Both the position numbers and the translations under genes were made by a program. Below the pieces are notes generated by a model. That model saw nothing but the letters and a program-made list of their open reading frames with translations, was not told the origin of the DNA and made no database searches. DNA of 22,737 nucleotides. It comes from Hydnum rufescens UP504. Its lineage: Eukaryota; Basidiomycota; Agaricomycetes; Cantharellales; Hydnaceae. Shown piece by piece: positions 1 through 9,281 of the stretch; position 1 is the stretch's first letter, and every line of letters begins with the position of its first letter. The stretch lies in the NCBI GenBank assembly GCA_014904985.1, contig MU129243.1, forward strand, positions 22,424-45,160. The letters run 5' to 3'.

Positions 1-185
1 CGGCCGGTGCCTGAAGCCTTCATCACGTTTCCCCTACAGATTCAGGGTAAGCACACTCGATACGAGATGCTAGTGTAATTGCTCTGTGGGAATTTATCTT
101 GCACGTGCACGCCTCACACAGCGATCTGGACAGTCTGAAGGCGACACCCCTTTTCGAAGAAGCCTACTAGGCCATCTCTCTGCTA
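1..185. other. CpG-retaining unassigned segment at left edge
   Basis: This stretch holds roughly ten CpG dinucleotides, whereas the next ~3.5 kb holds almost none, so an insertion or compartment junction lies near 170-200. Acceptor-like (CCCCTACAG near 40) and donor-like (GGTAAGCAC near 46) signals occur, but no open frame of useful length crosses them. It may be the edge of a less decayed repeat or of a host gene outside the window. Confidence 0.3.
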
Positions 186-383
186 GTTAATTTTTTTCCC
201 CAGACCCCAGCTGCCTCAGAAGAATCAGGGGGTTGCTCAATCACCTGAGCCAATTGCCCACACCCTTGTGCCCAAACAAACTGCAGTGCACCAATTCTGG
301 AAACAGACTCTGGTGCTCACTGCATTGCATTTGTTTGGACTCAAGGCAATTTTGATGCATGATTCAGGAGCTGACTCAGCCAT

Positions 384-2163
384 GTGAAACTTGGCATTGA
401 GCATGGCACTGGGCGACAATGGCCAACCTTTTCTCTGAGCAAGTGCAAGGGTGCTCCATCAGTTGCATCCAGCCAATTGCATCTGACAAGTGGCACTCTC
501 AGCTTGGGTCAGGCAATTTCAATGGCCAAGGGCATTGAAGATTTTCCTGAAGGATGGGAGTGTGACCAATCTTTGAGTGATGAAATCATAAAATCTCTTC
601 AGCTGTGAGTGCAATATTTTGAGACCCAGCAAATGGAGCCTAAGGTGGTGCTTAGGATCATGGCATCATGAGTAATCCAGCAATATTGGCCCTCAAGTGA
701 GCTTAAGGACAATGATGATGAGGCATATGCATCAGATATAGCCACAGATGGCACATCTGCTGATGAAAAAAAGACAGCAAGCCTGAGTGAGCTCATTATT
801 TTGGAGAAAATTGCTGATTTCTTATAAACTTTTTGGAATCAGGGAGCTAGGATTGACTAATTGCAGTGATAACAAGTGGTCATGAAGCCAAGCAAGCAAC
901 AGGAGGAAAAGGGCACAACACAAGGCTGATCCTGAAAGGCAAGCCTTGCCCCTGTAAATTGAGCTTTGTCAACTGACCTCCCCAGTGCTGATTTGATAGG
1001 AGTGCAAAAGAGCAATTGAGGGACATCAAAAGATATGTAAGATGCTGCTTGGCTGAGGCATGCAACAATGCTCATATGCATGCTCAAGCTATATATGCAC
1101 TTTTATGCCTGCATTTAATCCATTTTTGGAACAGACAGCACCCCATTCAACTTTAAAGACATTGCCAATTCTTCAAAGCCAAAGATAAATCCTGAAGTGC
1201 TTCAGGGGCCAGTGGAGAATCTCTTGAAACGAGGTTACACCCTCATCAATGGCAATGGGTCTCTGCAGTAAGGGCAAGAGAATTGTTTATGTGACATTGC
1301 CTCATTTTTTGGGGTCTGAGAGCATGGTGGGCTCTAATTGATAGCATCACCACTGCCTCCTCTTTTTTTTTTCAATAATGCTGAACAAGCCTTCTTTTCA
1401 AGATGCAATTCTGAAGTAATCTCTGCATTTGCAGACAAGCACAAGCCTTCAATAAAGAAGAGCTCTGCAGACAATGCCATGAGGGTGAATCCTGCACACT
1501 CATATGTGCAAAAGCCTGGGAATGAGCCTCAAGGTTATGAGATTATCAACACTGGCTGGCATGCCATTGGGAGAAAAACAGTCTGTTCTTTAAAAAAAAT
1601 TACAACTTCAGCCAATGGCAGCTGATGAGCCACAATGCCCATGCAGAAAGAAGAGTGGGCCCTTCTTGAATTTTGTGGGCCAATATAGGTGAAAGTTCCA
1701 GGACACAGCTGAGCTCATTCACAGGCTTGATGACCTCAGCGAGCACATTAATACCATATTTGAAAACCTCTCTCCACTCAGCTGTGCCAGCCACAAATGC
1801 CTTTGAAAAGCCCTATTAACTCATCCCTGGTCCAAGATGATGGCCTCTGTGGATCATTGCATTTTCCCTGGCTGCAGCTTTGCTTGGAACTGGTCCACTG
1901 GGAGCCACTATGACACTTGTGGCCATCTCTTTGATTGGACCCCCTTAGTGGCAGTGCAGGCTCCCTATGGGGCTTACCTTGTCCTCCACTCCCTCAAAGA
2001 AATTTTATTCTTTGAGACTGGAGCTGTCATTTTCCTCAGGGGTGGAGAGATATGTCATTCAGTTTTGGGTGGAGAGTGGCAGCACCAGCCTGGAGAGAGG
2101 GCCACTATTGCTCACTTCTCTCATGAATCAGTTTGGAGGGCAATGGGCAAAGTGTATGACTGA
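384..2163 (+). pseudogene. Decayed gene with C-terminal TET/JBP-like 2OG-Fe(II) oxygenase domain
   Basis: One frame (frame 3) is largely readable from 384 to 1625, interrupted mostly by TGA stops (606, 669), with a poorly readable stretch at about 826-1148. The reading then passes to frame 1 from about 1621 to 2163, crossing stops near 1690 and 1807. The C-terminal ORF (1837-2163, 108 aa) shows a double-stranded beta-helix dioxygenase pattern: an HYD triad (HxD metal ligands) at residues ~24-26, a G-rich strand, an FLRGGEICHS segment supplying the distal His, then GERATIAHFSHESVW with the Arg expected to hold 2-oxoglutarate. This spacing resembles the fungal TET/JBP-like oxygenases, which act on modified bases and in basidiomycetes are often linked to transposons. 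The acidic N-terminal part (residues encoded ~700-780) is unrecognised. Stops and a frameshift make it a pseudogene. The family call rests on motif pattern only. Confidence 0.55.
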
Positions 2164-2312
2164 GAGAGTGACAGCTACTATGGGCTGAAGGAGGAGCTGA
2201 GGGCAGAGATTGAAAAATTGAAAAAATGAAATTGTTGTCATGATTTTTTTTCCTCTGTTAATGTATGCCACAGCAAGCAGGAGTTCAAAGGGGAGCTCTG
2301 CTAGAGTCCAAG
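2164..2312. other. Degenerate AT-rich spacer
   Basis: The segment immediately 3' of the dioxygenase relic contains short A and T runs and no credible coding frame. The reverse-strand ORF overlapping it has no recognisable motif and is judged to be chance. Confidence 0.3.
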
Positions 2313-2640
2313 ATATGGGATCAAGAAAGAATTGAGGGAGTCGCAGGGTCAATCTGAATTTTAAGGTCTGAATAAAGGAATGGTCTTGGAGTGGGGAAAA
2401 TGAGTCATCTGCTGAGTTGATTTGATCAAAGCTGAGGGAGAAATTGCACATCCACCAGCTGAGAGCACTGCAATGGCCCCTATTTATCATGTGTGTGAGT
2501 TGGTGGGTTGGACCCATGGGCCTTGGCATCCTGGTTTACATAATCCAGACTCACACTCTGCCACTGCCCTTGAGGCACTGGGTGAGTGGATCTGGGTCTG
2601 GTGGGTTAAAAAAAAAAGTGCAAGCTGGAGTGGATTGATA
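2313..2640. repeat. Dispersed repeat copy (family shared with 21.7 and 22.6 kb)
   Basis: The segment 2340-2400 resembles 21700-21770 (both carry a GGTCTGA...GGAATGGTCTTGGA-like string). The segment 2430-2600 resembles 22545-22700, sharing GCCCCTATTTA, ACATGTG, TAATCCA and CCCTTGAGGCA in the same order. The copy here has TpG/CpA where the 22.6 kb copy has CpG (for example TACATAATCC against TACGTAATCC), so it is the more decayed one. No coding capacity is seen. Confidence 0.6.
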
Positions 2641-3170
2641 AGAATTGGATTTGTTTGAGGAGGTAGTTGGGTTCAGGTGGGATTTGTCCCCAGTGCCAGA
2701 TGAGCCAATTAACAAATTAATATTGGTGGGGGCAATTTTCATCCACTCAGAGTGCCCTTTATCAGCAGAGTCCTCCATCCATGTGCTGATTGCCATCCTG
2801 GCCTGGCAAAGCACACAGTGCAAGCAGAGGCCAAAGTGGGCAGCCCCAGGGCTGCCTTTCCACTCCTTGCTGAGCTAAGAGCCCTTTTCCACTTTGATAT
2901 GCTTTTCTATGCTCTGTAAATGCTATAAAAGACCACCCTTGGGGCTTTCCAAATGTCAAGGATCCTTTCCACTCATCCAAGCAGCCAAGGCTCTCCCACT
3001 GTCCAGGGTCACCCTTGCCTGCTTGGTAATCACTCAAATGGTGTCAGTTAGCTCCAGAAAACTGTACAGCAGCTCTCTCTTTCCACACTGGTTGCTTTTT
3101 CTCTAGTCTTGGGCTCCAAACTTCACTGGATTTCTCTACCCCAAACCAGAGTGGCTTGCTCTTTTAATAC
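2641..3170. other. Gene-free decayed sequence
   Basis: Several short ORFs exist on both strands (60-90 codons), but none shows a recognisable motif, and they overlap one another in different frames. CpG is almost absent. I see no repeat pair or RNA gene here. Confidence 0.35.
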
Positions 3171-4753
3171 TTGTGCCACATAATGGACTGCATGAATGGC
3201 TCCTGTGACAAAGGCTGTCAACTATTCTATCAGATCCACCCTGACCCAGTTGTTGACTTTGGAACAAGCAATTGCATATGTGGGTGTGGCCTGTGGCAAC
3301 ACCACCAACCCCTAGAGGTATTTCAGTTCACCTTGATACCCAGAGCAATTAAATTGGGTTAACTCTGAGCAGAGTGCAGCCTCTGCTAAACCTGGCATGG
3401 CTCAGAAGAAATCAAAGTCTAAAACCATGCTTGATGGCCCAGTGTTCACTTCACAGGCAAACAGCTCACAATCCAATGAGCCTAATGCATTATTAGCCAC
3501 TGCTGCTCACTCCTTGGGCAGTGGCTCATTGGCAACATCTTGCAAGGCCACCCTGGAGGAGGGGAGACAGGGAAAACTTTTCAGCCCAGTGGAGCAGGTG
3601 CATTTTGACTTTGCTCACACTGACACTCATCTCTTCTGACCCATTATGCATGCAGGGTGGGTATAAAATCCCCCCCTAACAGCCACTTGCCCCCCCTGGA
3701 AGGGTGCCAGCAGGAAGGCTGTGAAGCTGAAAGTCCTTCACTTTACAATGTTGTTTGTTGTTGAAGGATCAGACACCCATGGTGAATCAGCAACTTGGCC
3801 AAGATACCCCACCAAACTGCAGTGAGTTCTACTTTTATCTTTCACATTCAGTATTCTGACACAGTCTTGAGGTTTGAGAGCCTGAAGTCACAAAAATATG
3901 TCAAAGACTTCATTCTTCCAGAAGATGCCACAGCTGCAGACACAATTGGTGGTATCTTTAGTGCTCTTGGATCCATCCCTCACTATGATGTGCAGGAATT
4001 TGTCTTTATGAAACCTGTGAAGATGGGCATTGCAGGGAGCTCTGTCATGAAATCACAACCCTTGATCCCTCATGTTGAGCTGGACCCACAGGGTCTAACA
4101 GAGCAAGTCTCCCACTCTATTGCACTGCTTACTTCACCAAGTTTTCACTCACTTCAGTTATCCATGAAGGGTTTGAAGTGATTGAGAAGGTGGCAAAGGT
4201 TATTGTTGATGCTGTGAAGAACCTTAGAGGAAGCCTTGTTCTTAGGGAATACAATCCTACCCCCTTTGCAGAATTTTATAGGGAGGTTCAAAATGATGAA
4301 TTAGTTGTGAGTACTTTTCTTTTCCTCCAGCAATCTGAGCTGAGCTGGAGCCTTTCTTAGGAAGCCAACAAGGGGATGGAGGGGCTGACAGCCTTCTTGG
4401 ATCTATGAATGGCACAACCTACTGACTTGGAAGCCAGCCTTCACCAAGATTTCCCATCATGGGACACTCCTGGGGCCACAGTGATGATGATGTGCCTGTC
4501 AGGCAGGGAACTGGGCTTGCCTCTACTATTTAACAACATCTTTGCCTTTCTCCCAGATGAACTTCCCCTCTCCCACACCCACTATGAGATCTTTATTCAA
4601 ATCCTATCAAGGTTTGCCTTGGTGGCTACCTTGGAAATTTGTAAATACTCAGAGGTGTGTTTTTTTTTTGGCAGCTGCATGAGAGAGTACTCAAGAACTC
4701 TTCAAAGGCACTCAAGGCAAGATGACAGCAGGCCAAGAACAAGCCTGACATAG
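3171..4753 (+). pseudogene. Unrecognised decayed coding region, five fragments
   Basis: Plus-strand open stretches follow one another: 3171-3362, 3397-3639, 3795-4181, 4178-4360 and 4409-4753, in changing frames. The first has a Cys-rich pattern (CDKGC, then CICGCGLWQHH) that could be a decayed zinc-binding region. The third and fourth have ordinary globular-protein composition (IPHVELDPQG; VIEKVAKVIVDAVKNLRGSL) and abut, so a frameshift near 4178 probably splits one exon. GT...AG intron-like joins are possible near 4307-4330. I do not recognise the family. The series stops just before the inverted-repeat element at 4826, and coding-like sequence resumes after that element at 6373, so the element may have inserted into this gene. 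Confidence 0.4.
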
Positions 4754-4825
4754 GCAATGGGTTGTTTCTCAATTCCAGGAGGTACTATCCACCACACTCT
4801 CAGCCACAATAGAGACACTACTTTG

Positions 4826-4875
4826 GACCTCTTAGGCTGGCTTCCACTACACAGGAAGGGACCTAAGAGGTCTCA
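4826..4875 (+). repeat. Left terminal inverted repeat of 1.5 kb element
   Basis: It pairs with 6311-6359 in inverted orientation and contains the internal palindrome GACCTCTTAGG / CCTAAGAGGTC. Confidence 0.65.
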
Positions 4876-5202
4876 GACTGCTAAGTAACCACAATGCCAA
4901 CAGAGGCTGCTCACAGGGTCTGACCCTAGGGTAGCTCATGGAGCCTCATTTTATTGTCCATTGGAGCTCCTGGCTTCATGCATAGAAGCTCCTGCAGTGC
5001 AGCAATCTGTTTATTTCAGCTGCTTTAAGGCAGTATTGGAGCTGCTCACATGCTGTTAATACTATTGTAGCTGCCCTGGAACTCCATCCCATAGAGAATC
5101 AGAGCTGCTCATCTTCCTGTAGCTGCTGTTAATGGCCCAAGGAGCAGCTCCTATTATTGATATCTTGAGTTGCTCATTTCTCCATTCAGGAGCTGCTCAA
5201 CT

Positions 5203-5271
5203 CACAGCAGCTGCTCATTTCACAGCAGCTACTTGTCTCCAGCAGCTGCTTGTCTCCAGCAGCTGCTTGTT
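5203..5271 (+). repeat. ~18 bp minisatellite, four units
   Basis: Four consecutive units of the form CAGCAGCTGCTTGTCTC are visible, each centred on the palindrome GCAGCTGC or a one-base variant. They sit directly upstream of the telomere-like tract. Confidence 0.7.
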
Positions 5272-5290
5272 GAGGGTTGGGGACTGTTGG

Positions 5291-5445
5291 GGGGTTAGGG
5301 TTAGGGTTGGATTGGGTTGGTTGGGTTGGGGTTGTTGAGGGTTGGAGTTCACATGGTACAGGTTGGGAACATCTACCCCCATGTCTAGTAGTATAGTTGA
5401 TGGTTGGGGACTGTTAGGGGTTGGGTTTAGGTTAGGGTTGGAATT
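5291..5445 (+). repeat. Degenerate telomere-like G-rich tracts
   Basis: Two blocks (about 5291-5345 and 5404-5445) contain GGGTTAGGGTTAGGG-like runs grading into GGGTTGG repeats. TTAGGG is the usual telomere repeat of filamentous fungi, so this is an interstitial, degenerate telomere-like tract inside the inverted-repeat element, not a chromosome end, because non-telomeric sequence continues on both sides. Confidence 0.55.
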
Positions 5446-5480
5446 GGCTGGGTGTATGTCTACCCCTGGTTGGGGATTGC

Positions 5481-5524
5481 TGACTAATCACCCTTACATG
5501 TGCTGCTGTAAGTATGATTAGTCA
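5481..5524. repeat. Short imperfect hairpin
   Basis: GACTAATCA at the left and TGATTAGTC at the right flank a partly paired CTTACA / TGTAAG stem. The hairpin separates the G-rich block from the tRNA-like segment. Confidence 0.5.
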
Positions 5525-5542
5525 CCAGAAATGTTCCAATGG

Positions 5543-5608
5543 CAGGATTTGAACCTGTGACCTCATTGTAGGGCCTGGGATTTTGGCAGTTTAGACCACT
5601 GGACCTTC
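5543..5608 (-). ncRNA. tRNA-like segment with Pol III box A and box B (SINE-like)
   Basis: On the minus strand, TGGTCTAAACTG (5587-5598) fits a box A and GGTTCAAATCC (5545-5555) is a good box B, about 31 nt apart as in tRNA genes. The T arm nearly folds, but I cannot form a proper acceptor stem or a normal anticodon loop. It is therefore more likely a tRNA-derived SINE head or a tRNA relic than a working tRNA. Confidence 0.4.
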
Positions 5609-5689
5609 AATCCCCTCCCACCCACCCATGATTTTTTGTACTACAAGTAGGTGCATTCAAGCCTAAGGTATATCAGCTAGTTATGCAGT

Positions 5690-6305
5690 AGATTGGAGCT
5701 GCTATGGAATGGAAAGGAGCTGCTGGCACTAAATGTCAGTAGCTGCATCCTGATATAGCAGTTGATTATTGGTCATTATCGGAGCTGCTGGCTCTCAGAG
5801 GTGCTGGAAGCACAGCCACATATTGGCTCCACAGAGCTTATGAGCAGCTCTTTGGATGTTATATCAGCTGCTATAGAAGTGATAGGAGCTGCTGGCTCTG
5901 AATCTCAGCAGCTGCACACCATATGGCAGCTGATTACTGTTCATTATAGGAGCTGCTCATTCTCAATATACCAGCAGCTGCTAGGAGCACAGCCACATAC
6001 CAGCTTTTCTGATGATATATCAGCTACTTTGGGATGGATAGGAGGTGCTGACCTGAGTCTTAGCAGCTGCATGGGCACATAGCAGCTGATTATTGTTCAT
6101 TATAAGAGCTGCTAGCTCTGAGGGTAGCAGCTGCTGCTGTAAGCACAGCCACACAGCCACAGATCAGGACCTATGAAGAGCTCTTCTGATGATATAGCAG
6201 CTACTATAGCATGGGTTGGAGTAGCTGGCTCTCAGTATGACAGCAGGTGCTAGAAGAAAGCCCTGATAGCAGCTGAGTGCTGGTGATTGCAGGAGCTGCT
6301 GGATA
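5690..6305 (+). repeat. GCAGCTGC-rich satellite, ~155-190 bp period
   Basis: Repeat starts of the form GCAGCTGATTATTGTTCATTAT occur near 5758, 5926, 6079 and 6268. Each is followed by GGAGCTGCT, then AGCACAGCCACA, then a GATGATAT...CAGCT block. The spacing (about 168, 154 and 188 bp) shows indels between units. The apparent ORF over 5762-6082 follows from the repeat and is not a gene. Confidence 0.7.
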
Positions 6306-6310
6306 TCAGT

Positions 6311-6359
6311 GCTGGACCTCTTAGGTCCCTTCCTGCGTAGTGAAAGCCAGCCTAAGAGG
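6311..6359 (-). repeat. Right terminal inverted repeat of 1.5 kb element
   Basis: It is the inverted partner of 4826-4875, with the same internal palindrome. Confidence 0.65.
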
Positions 6360-6372
6360 TCAAAACTTGTTT

Positions 6373-6820
6373 CCCTGGGCTGCTCTCAGCCTTCCTCCCC
6401 TCATTGACTGAGAGCTTAGCTGCATCACAGTAACCCCTGGGTTGGAAGCCTTTGACTATGCCCTAAAAGACTTAATGTCTGAGAGGTTACTGGCCCTCCT
6501 TACACTCCTCTCCAGGGTGAAATTTGAGCCTTTGGCTCCAGCATTGACCTTAGCTTGGCAGGTTCCATTTCAATGCCAGGTGGGCCAAAATCACTGAGAA
6601 CATGGAGGAAAATCCCAAGGATTTGATGAGGATCATTGTCTGTTATCTACTTTTGGTTCATCATCCTTGCTGAGACTTGCACTTAACGTGCTCTCTGCTC
6701 AGCACTTTTTATCCCAGTCCTTCCATCCTGACAAGTTTGTTGTGCCCAAGTCCAAGGGGTCCTTCTCATCCATGAGGACTAGCATCACTTGGCTTCTAAT
6801 GGCATTCAAACTTGCCTAGC
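6373..6820 (+). pseudogene. Unrecognised decayed coding fragment
   Basis: One frame (starting CCC at 6373) is readable for about 145 codons with only two TGA stops (about 6403 and 6598). It gives ordinary globular composition such as LEAFDYALKDLMSERLLALL and HPDKFVVPKSKGSF. The fragment begins a few bases after the right terminal repeat of the 1.5 kb element, so it may be the continuation of the fragments ending at 4753. I do not recognise the family. Confidence 0.3.
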
Positions 6821-6990
6821 ATGGTCCATTCACTTCACCTGACTTCATCACTCTACACTCCTTTCACTTTGTGGCACCTGCTCACTTCACAGCACTTGAT
6901 TGCTTCCATCACTTTGTGGAGCACATTTGCTCTTCATGGCATTCATTCTCACAGCATTCATCTTGCTTCTCACATTATTCATTCTCCAGA
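6821..6990. other. Low-complexity CA/CTT-rich stretch
   Basis: Short strings such as TTCACTT, CATTCATTC and TCACA recur irregularly. The plus-strand ORF here is Ser/His/Leu-rich and is judged an artefact of this composition. Confidence 0.35.
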
Positions 6991-7016
6991 AAGACCATGT
7001 AGGATCTCATGGAAGT

Positions 7017-7460
7017 ATCTAGGAATATCTTATCCCTTGGTTCTGAATACTAGGACAAGAGCTATTGGATACACACTTGGAAATTGTGTCATTACTCTGC
7101 TGGAATCACTCACCAACAAAGTGAATGGGGAGACTGGTTGTAGCTGTATATAAAAATATTGCTAGCTTCTCTTCTAATGTTACATGTTTGGAATCACTGA
7201 GAGAGGCATGTTTCTGAAGTGCAACAACAAGTCTTCAGAAGACATGCTTCCAAACTCCAAGCTGATCCTGGATTTGGTCAGGATGGCCATTCAGTAATTC
7301 TTCAATCCACAACTGCCCAGTAAGGCATGAAGTATGGTATGGCTGTTTATCAACATATTGTTTGTAGTATATGGCAGTCATGGTTGCCATACAAAACACA
7401 CCAAATGCTGCAGCATACAATGCCTTCTTTGAGAGTGGGAAGGTCCAACATTACTACTGG
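7017..7460 (-). pseudogene. PIF/Harbinger-type transposase relic (N-terminal part)
   Basis: On the minus strand one frame runs from about 7460 to 7017. It gives PYHTSCLTGQLWIEELLNGH followed by PDQIQDQLGVWKHVF, a TGA at 7235-7237, then HVTLEEKLAIFLYTATTSLP, another TGA, and FQQSNDTISK, before a TAG near 7019. This is the characteristic N-terminal region of fungal Harbinger transposases (the TSxLTGxxWxxELLxGHPxRI block, the LEExLAIFLY block and the RFQRSxxTIS helix-turn-helix-like block). The catalytic DDE part is not seen downstream, where low-complexity sequence begins. The copy is dead: three stops, and the nuclease domain is missing. Confidence 0.82.
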
Positions 7461-7554
7461 CAACAGGTGCCATGGTAAAGCTGAGAAAGTACTGTGTATT
7501 ATGAATGCATACTGTAGGACAAGTGTATATTTCAGAAATACCTAATGGTAGTAG

Positions 7555-7667
7555 TGAAAATGTGGACTACTGATTTATACATCACATATAGACCAGATTT
7601 TGTGCAGCCAAAGGAACCCTTAGAGATAAGGTATCACTCTATGTAATATTGATTTTGGACAAATCAC
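7555..7667. other. Gene-free spacer
   Basis: AT-rich sequence with no frame, repeat pair or hairpin that I can support. Confidence 0.3.
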
Positions 7668-7784
7668 TAAGGTCAAATTTGATGATTGTCAATTGACATC
7701 AAAGAAAATTGTGCCTCATTGGGCCAGCAAAATGACCTCAAATGGTACTCCTTTTGAGGTCAGCCCAGGTGGCTGACTGAGGTG
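7668..7784 (-). repeat. Dispersed repeat, inverted partner of 11354-11472
   Basis: Read on the minus strand it shares CACCTCAGTCAGCCAC, GGGCTGACCT and TTTCTTTGATGTCAATTGAC in the same order and spacing with 11354-11472, where the sequence forms the right edge of palindromic element P1. Confidence 0.7.
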
Positions 7785-7785
7785 T

Positions 7786-7945
7786 TTATTTTAATAATAA
7801 ATAAATAAATAAATAAATAAGTCAATAAGAACAAAACAGGGTATAATATGGTGATAATAAATAAATAAATAATTATAAATGGATTATCCCCAATAAACCC
7901 ATATGGCCTGCTGCAAGTCTGAGATTCTCTAAGTCCCAGTTTTGG
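7786..7945 (+). repeat. Dispersed repeat shared with right flank of palindromic element P2
   Basis: An (AATA)n tract, then GATAATAAATAAATAA, AATTATAAATGGA, a CATATGGCC block and AAGTCTGAGATT match 21388-21580 in the same order. This locus therefore joins sequence from the edges of both palindromic elements. Confidence 0.75.
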
Positions 7946-8640
7946 CCATTTTTTTGGCCATTTTGGCCAATTCTGGGCCAGGAGGTGAAAACCATGAAAG
8001 ACTGAATTTGGCCAAAATAGTGATGGGACCTACTTAGGTACCATTATCTGCCCAGAAATGGTACCCAACTGGGTAGGCTTAGATGACTGACCAAGGTGGT
8101 TATACTAGAACAGACAGTACTCAGTCTTCAGAAAAAGAACTGTTATTGAGAATAGTACCTAGAACAGATGGTACTATGGTAGATCCAAATAAGTAGCTAA
8201 ACTACAAAGGAAGAGATAACAGAGCTAACCTCAGTCTTCAGAAAAAGAACTAAGGGGCACAGGAGCCTCAGAAGTAGTATATACTGAAGTACACAATAGG
8301 AATGCATGTTTGATCAAGAAGGTGGGCATAGAAGGAATTAAAGAAGGAATTAAAGGGGGCATGAATCAGAGGTACCAAAATTGGGGCAACACTGAAATAG
8401 GCATAACCAATGAGGTTTCTGTATCCAGCTGCATCACTGAGCTTACTGCATCTGGCTGTACTCCAACATTACCCAACCCACAGCCTGCTGACCTACACCT
8501 CATAGTATGAGGGCAATGATGACAATCAAAATGCTGATGATCACAGCAAAGATGATGAGAACCCCCCATGACTGAGCTGGGGGAAAGAGGAGGTGAGGGT
8601 GTATGAGGATACAGGTGCCATGTGTGAAGATTGATGTAGG
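7946..8640. other. Gene-free region with short direct repeats
   Basis: TTTTGGCCA motifs cluster near 7945-7975. A 22 bp direct repeat (starting CTCAGTCTTCAG) lies at 8123-8144 and 8230-8251, and GAAGGAATTAAA is doubled near 8332-8355. The ORFs in this stretch show no recognisable motif. Confidence 0.4.
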
Positions 8641-8708
8641 ATGAAAGTTTGCTGGCTAGCTCCAAGGGCAGAAGCAGATGTCAGTTCACTCCTGACAGGC
8701 TCTTCACA

Positions 8709-8757
8709 GACTCTGAAGAAGGGACTTACTGTTAGGCCCTTCCTGCCTTCAGAGTCT
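8709..8757. repeat. Imperfect hairpin
   Basis: GACTCTGAAG (8709-8718) pairs with CTTCAGAGTC (8748-8757), and the inner AAGGG / CCCTT pair extends it loosely. Confidence 0.5.
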
Positions 8758-9027
8758 TCAAAGTGGCTTTTGATTTTCCTGATACATAAGCATCCCACAC
8801 AATGTATAAGCCTTTCTACAAGCATCTATGATATATCATTGACTACAGCTAGTCCATATCACATCCTATTCTCCACTGAACACATGCACATCTTGCAGAG
8901 AGTGATCAAGCATTGAAGTAAACCAACCCATTGAATAATAACAGAAATACAGTCTCCCATCTATACACTGGCTGAACCAGATTTTGATTTGACAGTCATT
9001 GGAGCTCCCAACCCTTCTTCTATGCTG

Positions 9028-9281
9028 GATGCTAAAAGATTAGTTGTTGAGGTGAGATGTGAAAAGTTCATCCCACCAAAATGGCTCAACTTTTTATTTC
9101 ACATGCCAACAAAAGTTAAACAGGTAAGGTGAGCAGAATTGAGCAGGCCTAGTAGGCACACTCAATTCTGCTCACCTCACCTCAACTTCTTTTATTTTTA
9201 ACTTTTGTTGGCATGTGAAATAAAAAGTTGAGCCAAGACAAACTTTTCATGTCTCACCTCAACAACTAATCTTTTAGCATC
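9028..9281. mobile_element. 254 bp foldback (MITE-like) palindrome
   Basis: The left arm starts GATGCTAAAAGATTAGTTGT at 9028 and the right arm ends with its complement at 9281. Most of the length pairs around a centre near 9154 (GGCCTAGTAGGC), with small loops at 9070-9090 and 9182-9195. No coding capacity is present. The size and near-complete self-complementarity fit a foldback or MITE-type element; no target-site duplication was identified with confidence. Confidence 0.7.

Larger units (their letters stand above)
4826..6359. mobile_element. 1.5 kb element with ~50 bp terminal inverted repeats
   Basis: Position 4826-4875 begins GACCTCTTAGGCTGGCTT and the reverse complement of 6311-6359 begins with nearly the same string. 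The two ends match over about 50 bp with three or four differences. Each end is itself a partial palindrome (GACCTCTTAGG...CCTAAGAGGTC). The interior has no transposase frame; it is built from GCAGCTGC-rich repeats, telomere-like G-rich tracts, a hairpin and a tRNA-like segment. It looks like a non-autonomous DNA element or a composite satellite carrier. I could not find a convincing target-site duplication. Confidence 0.6.

Noticed and set aside
2128..2529. 133-codon minus-strand ORF
   Set aside because: It overlaps the end of the dioxygenase relic and a dispersed repeat and shows no motif.
5291..5345. Chromosome end
   Set aside because: The repeat is short, degenerate and bounded on both sides by ordinary sequence inside an inverted-repeat element.
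5543..5608. Functional tRNA gene
   Set aside because: Box A and box B are present, but the acceptor stem does not pair and the anticodon loop lacks the expected U33.
5762..6082. 106-codon plus-strand ORF
   Set aside because: It lies wholly within the GCAGCTGC satellite and changes with unit indels.
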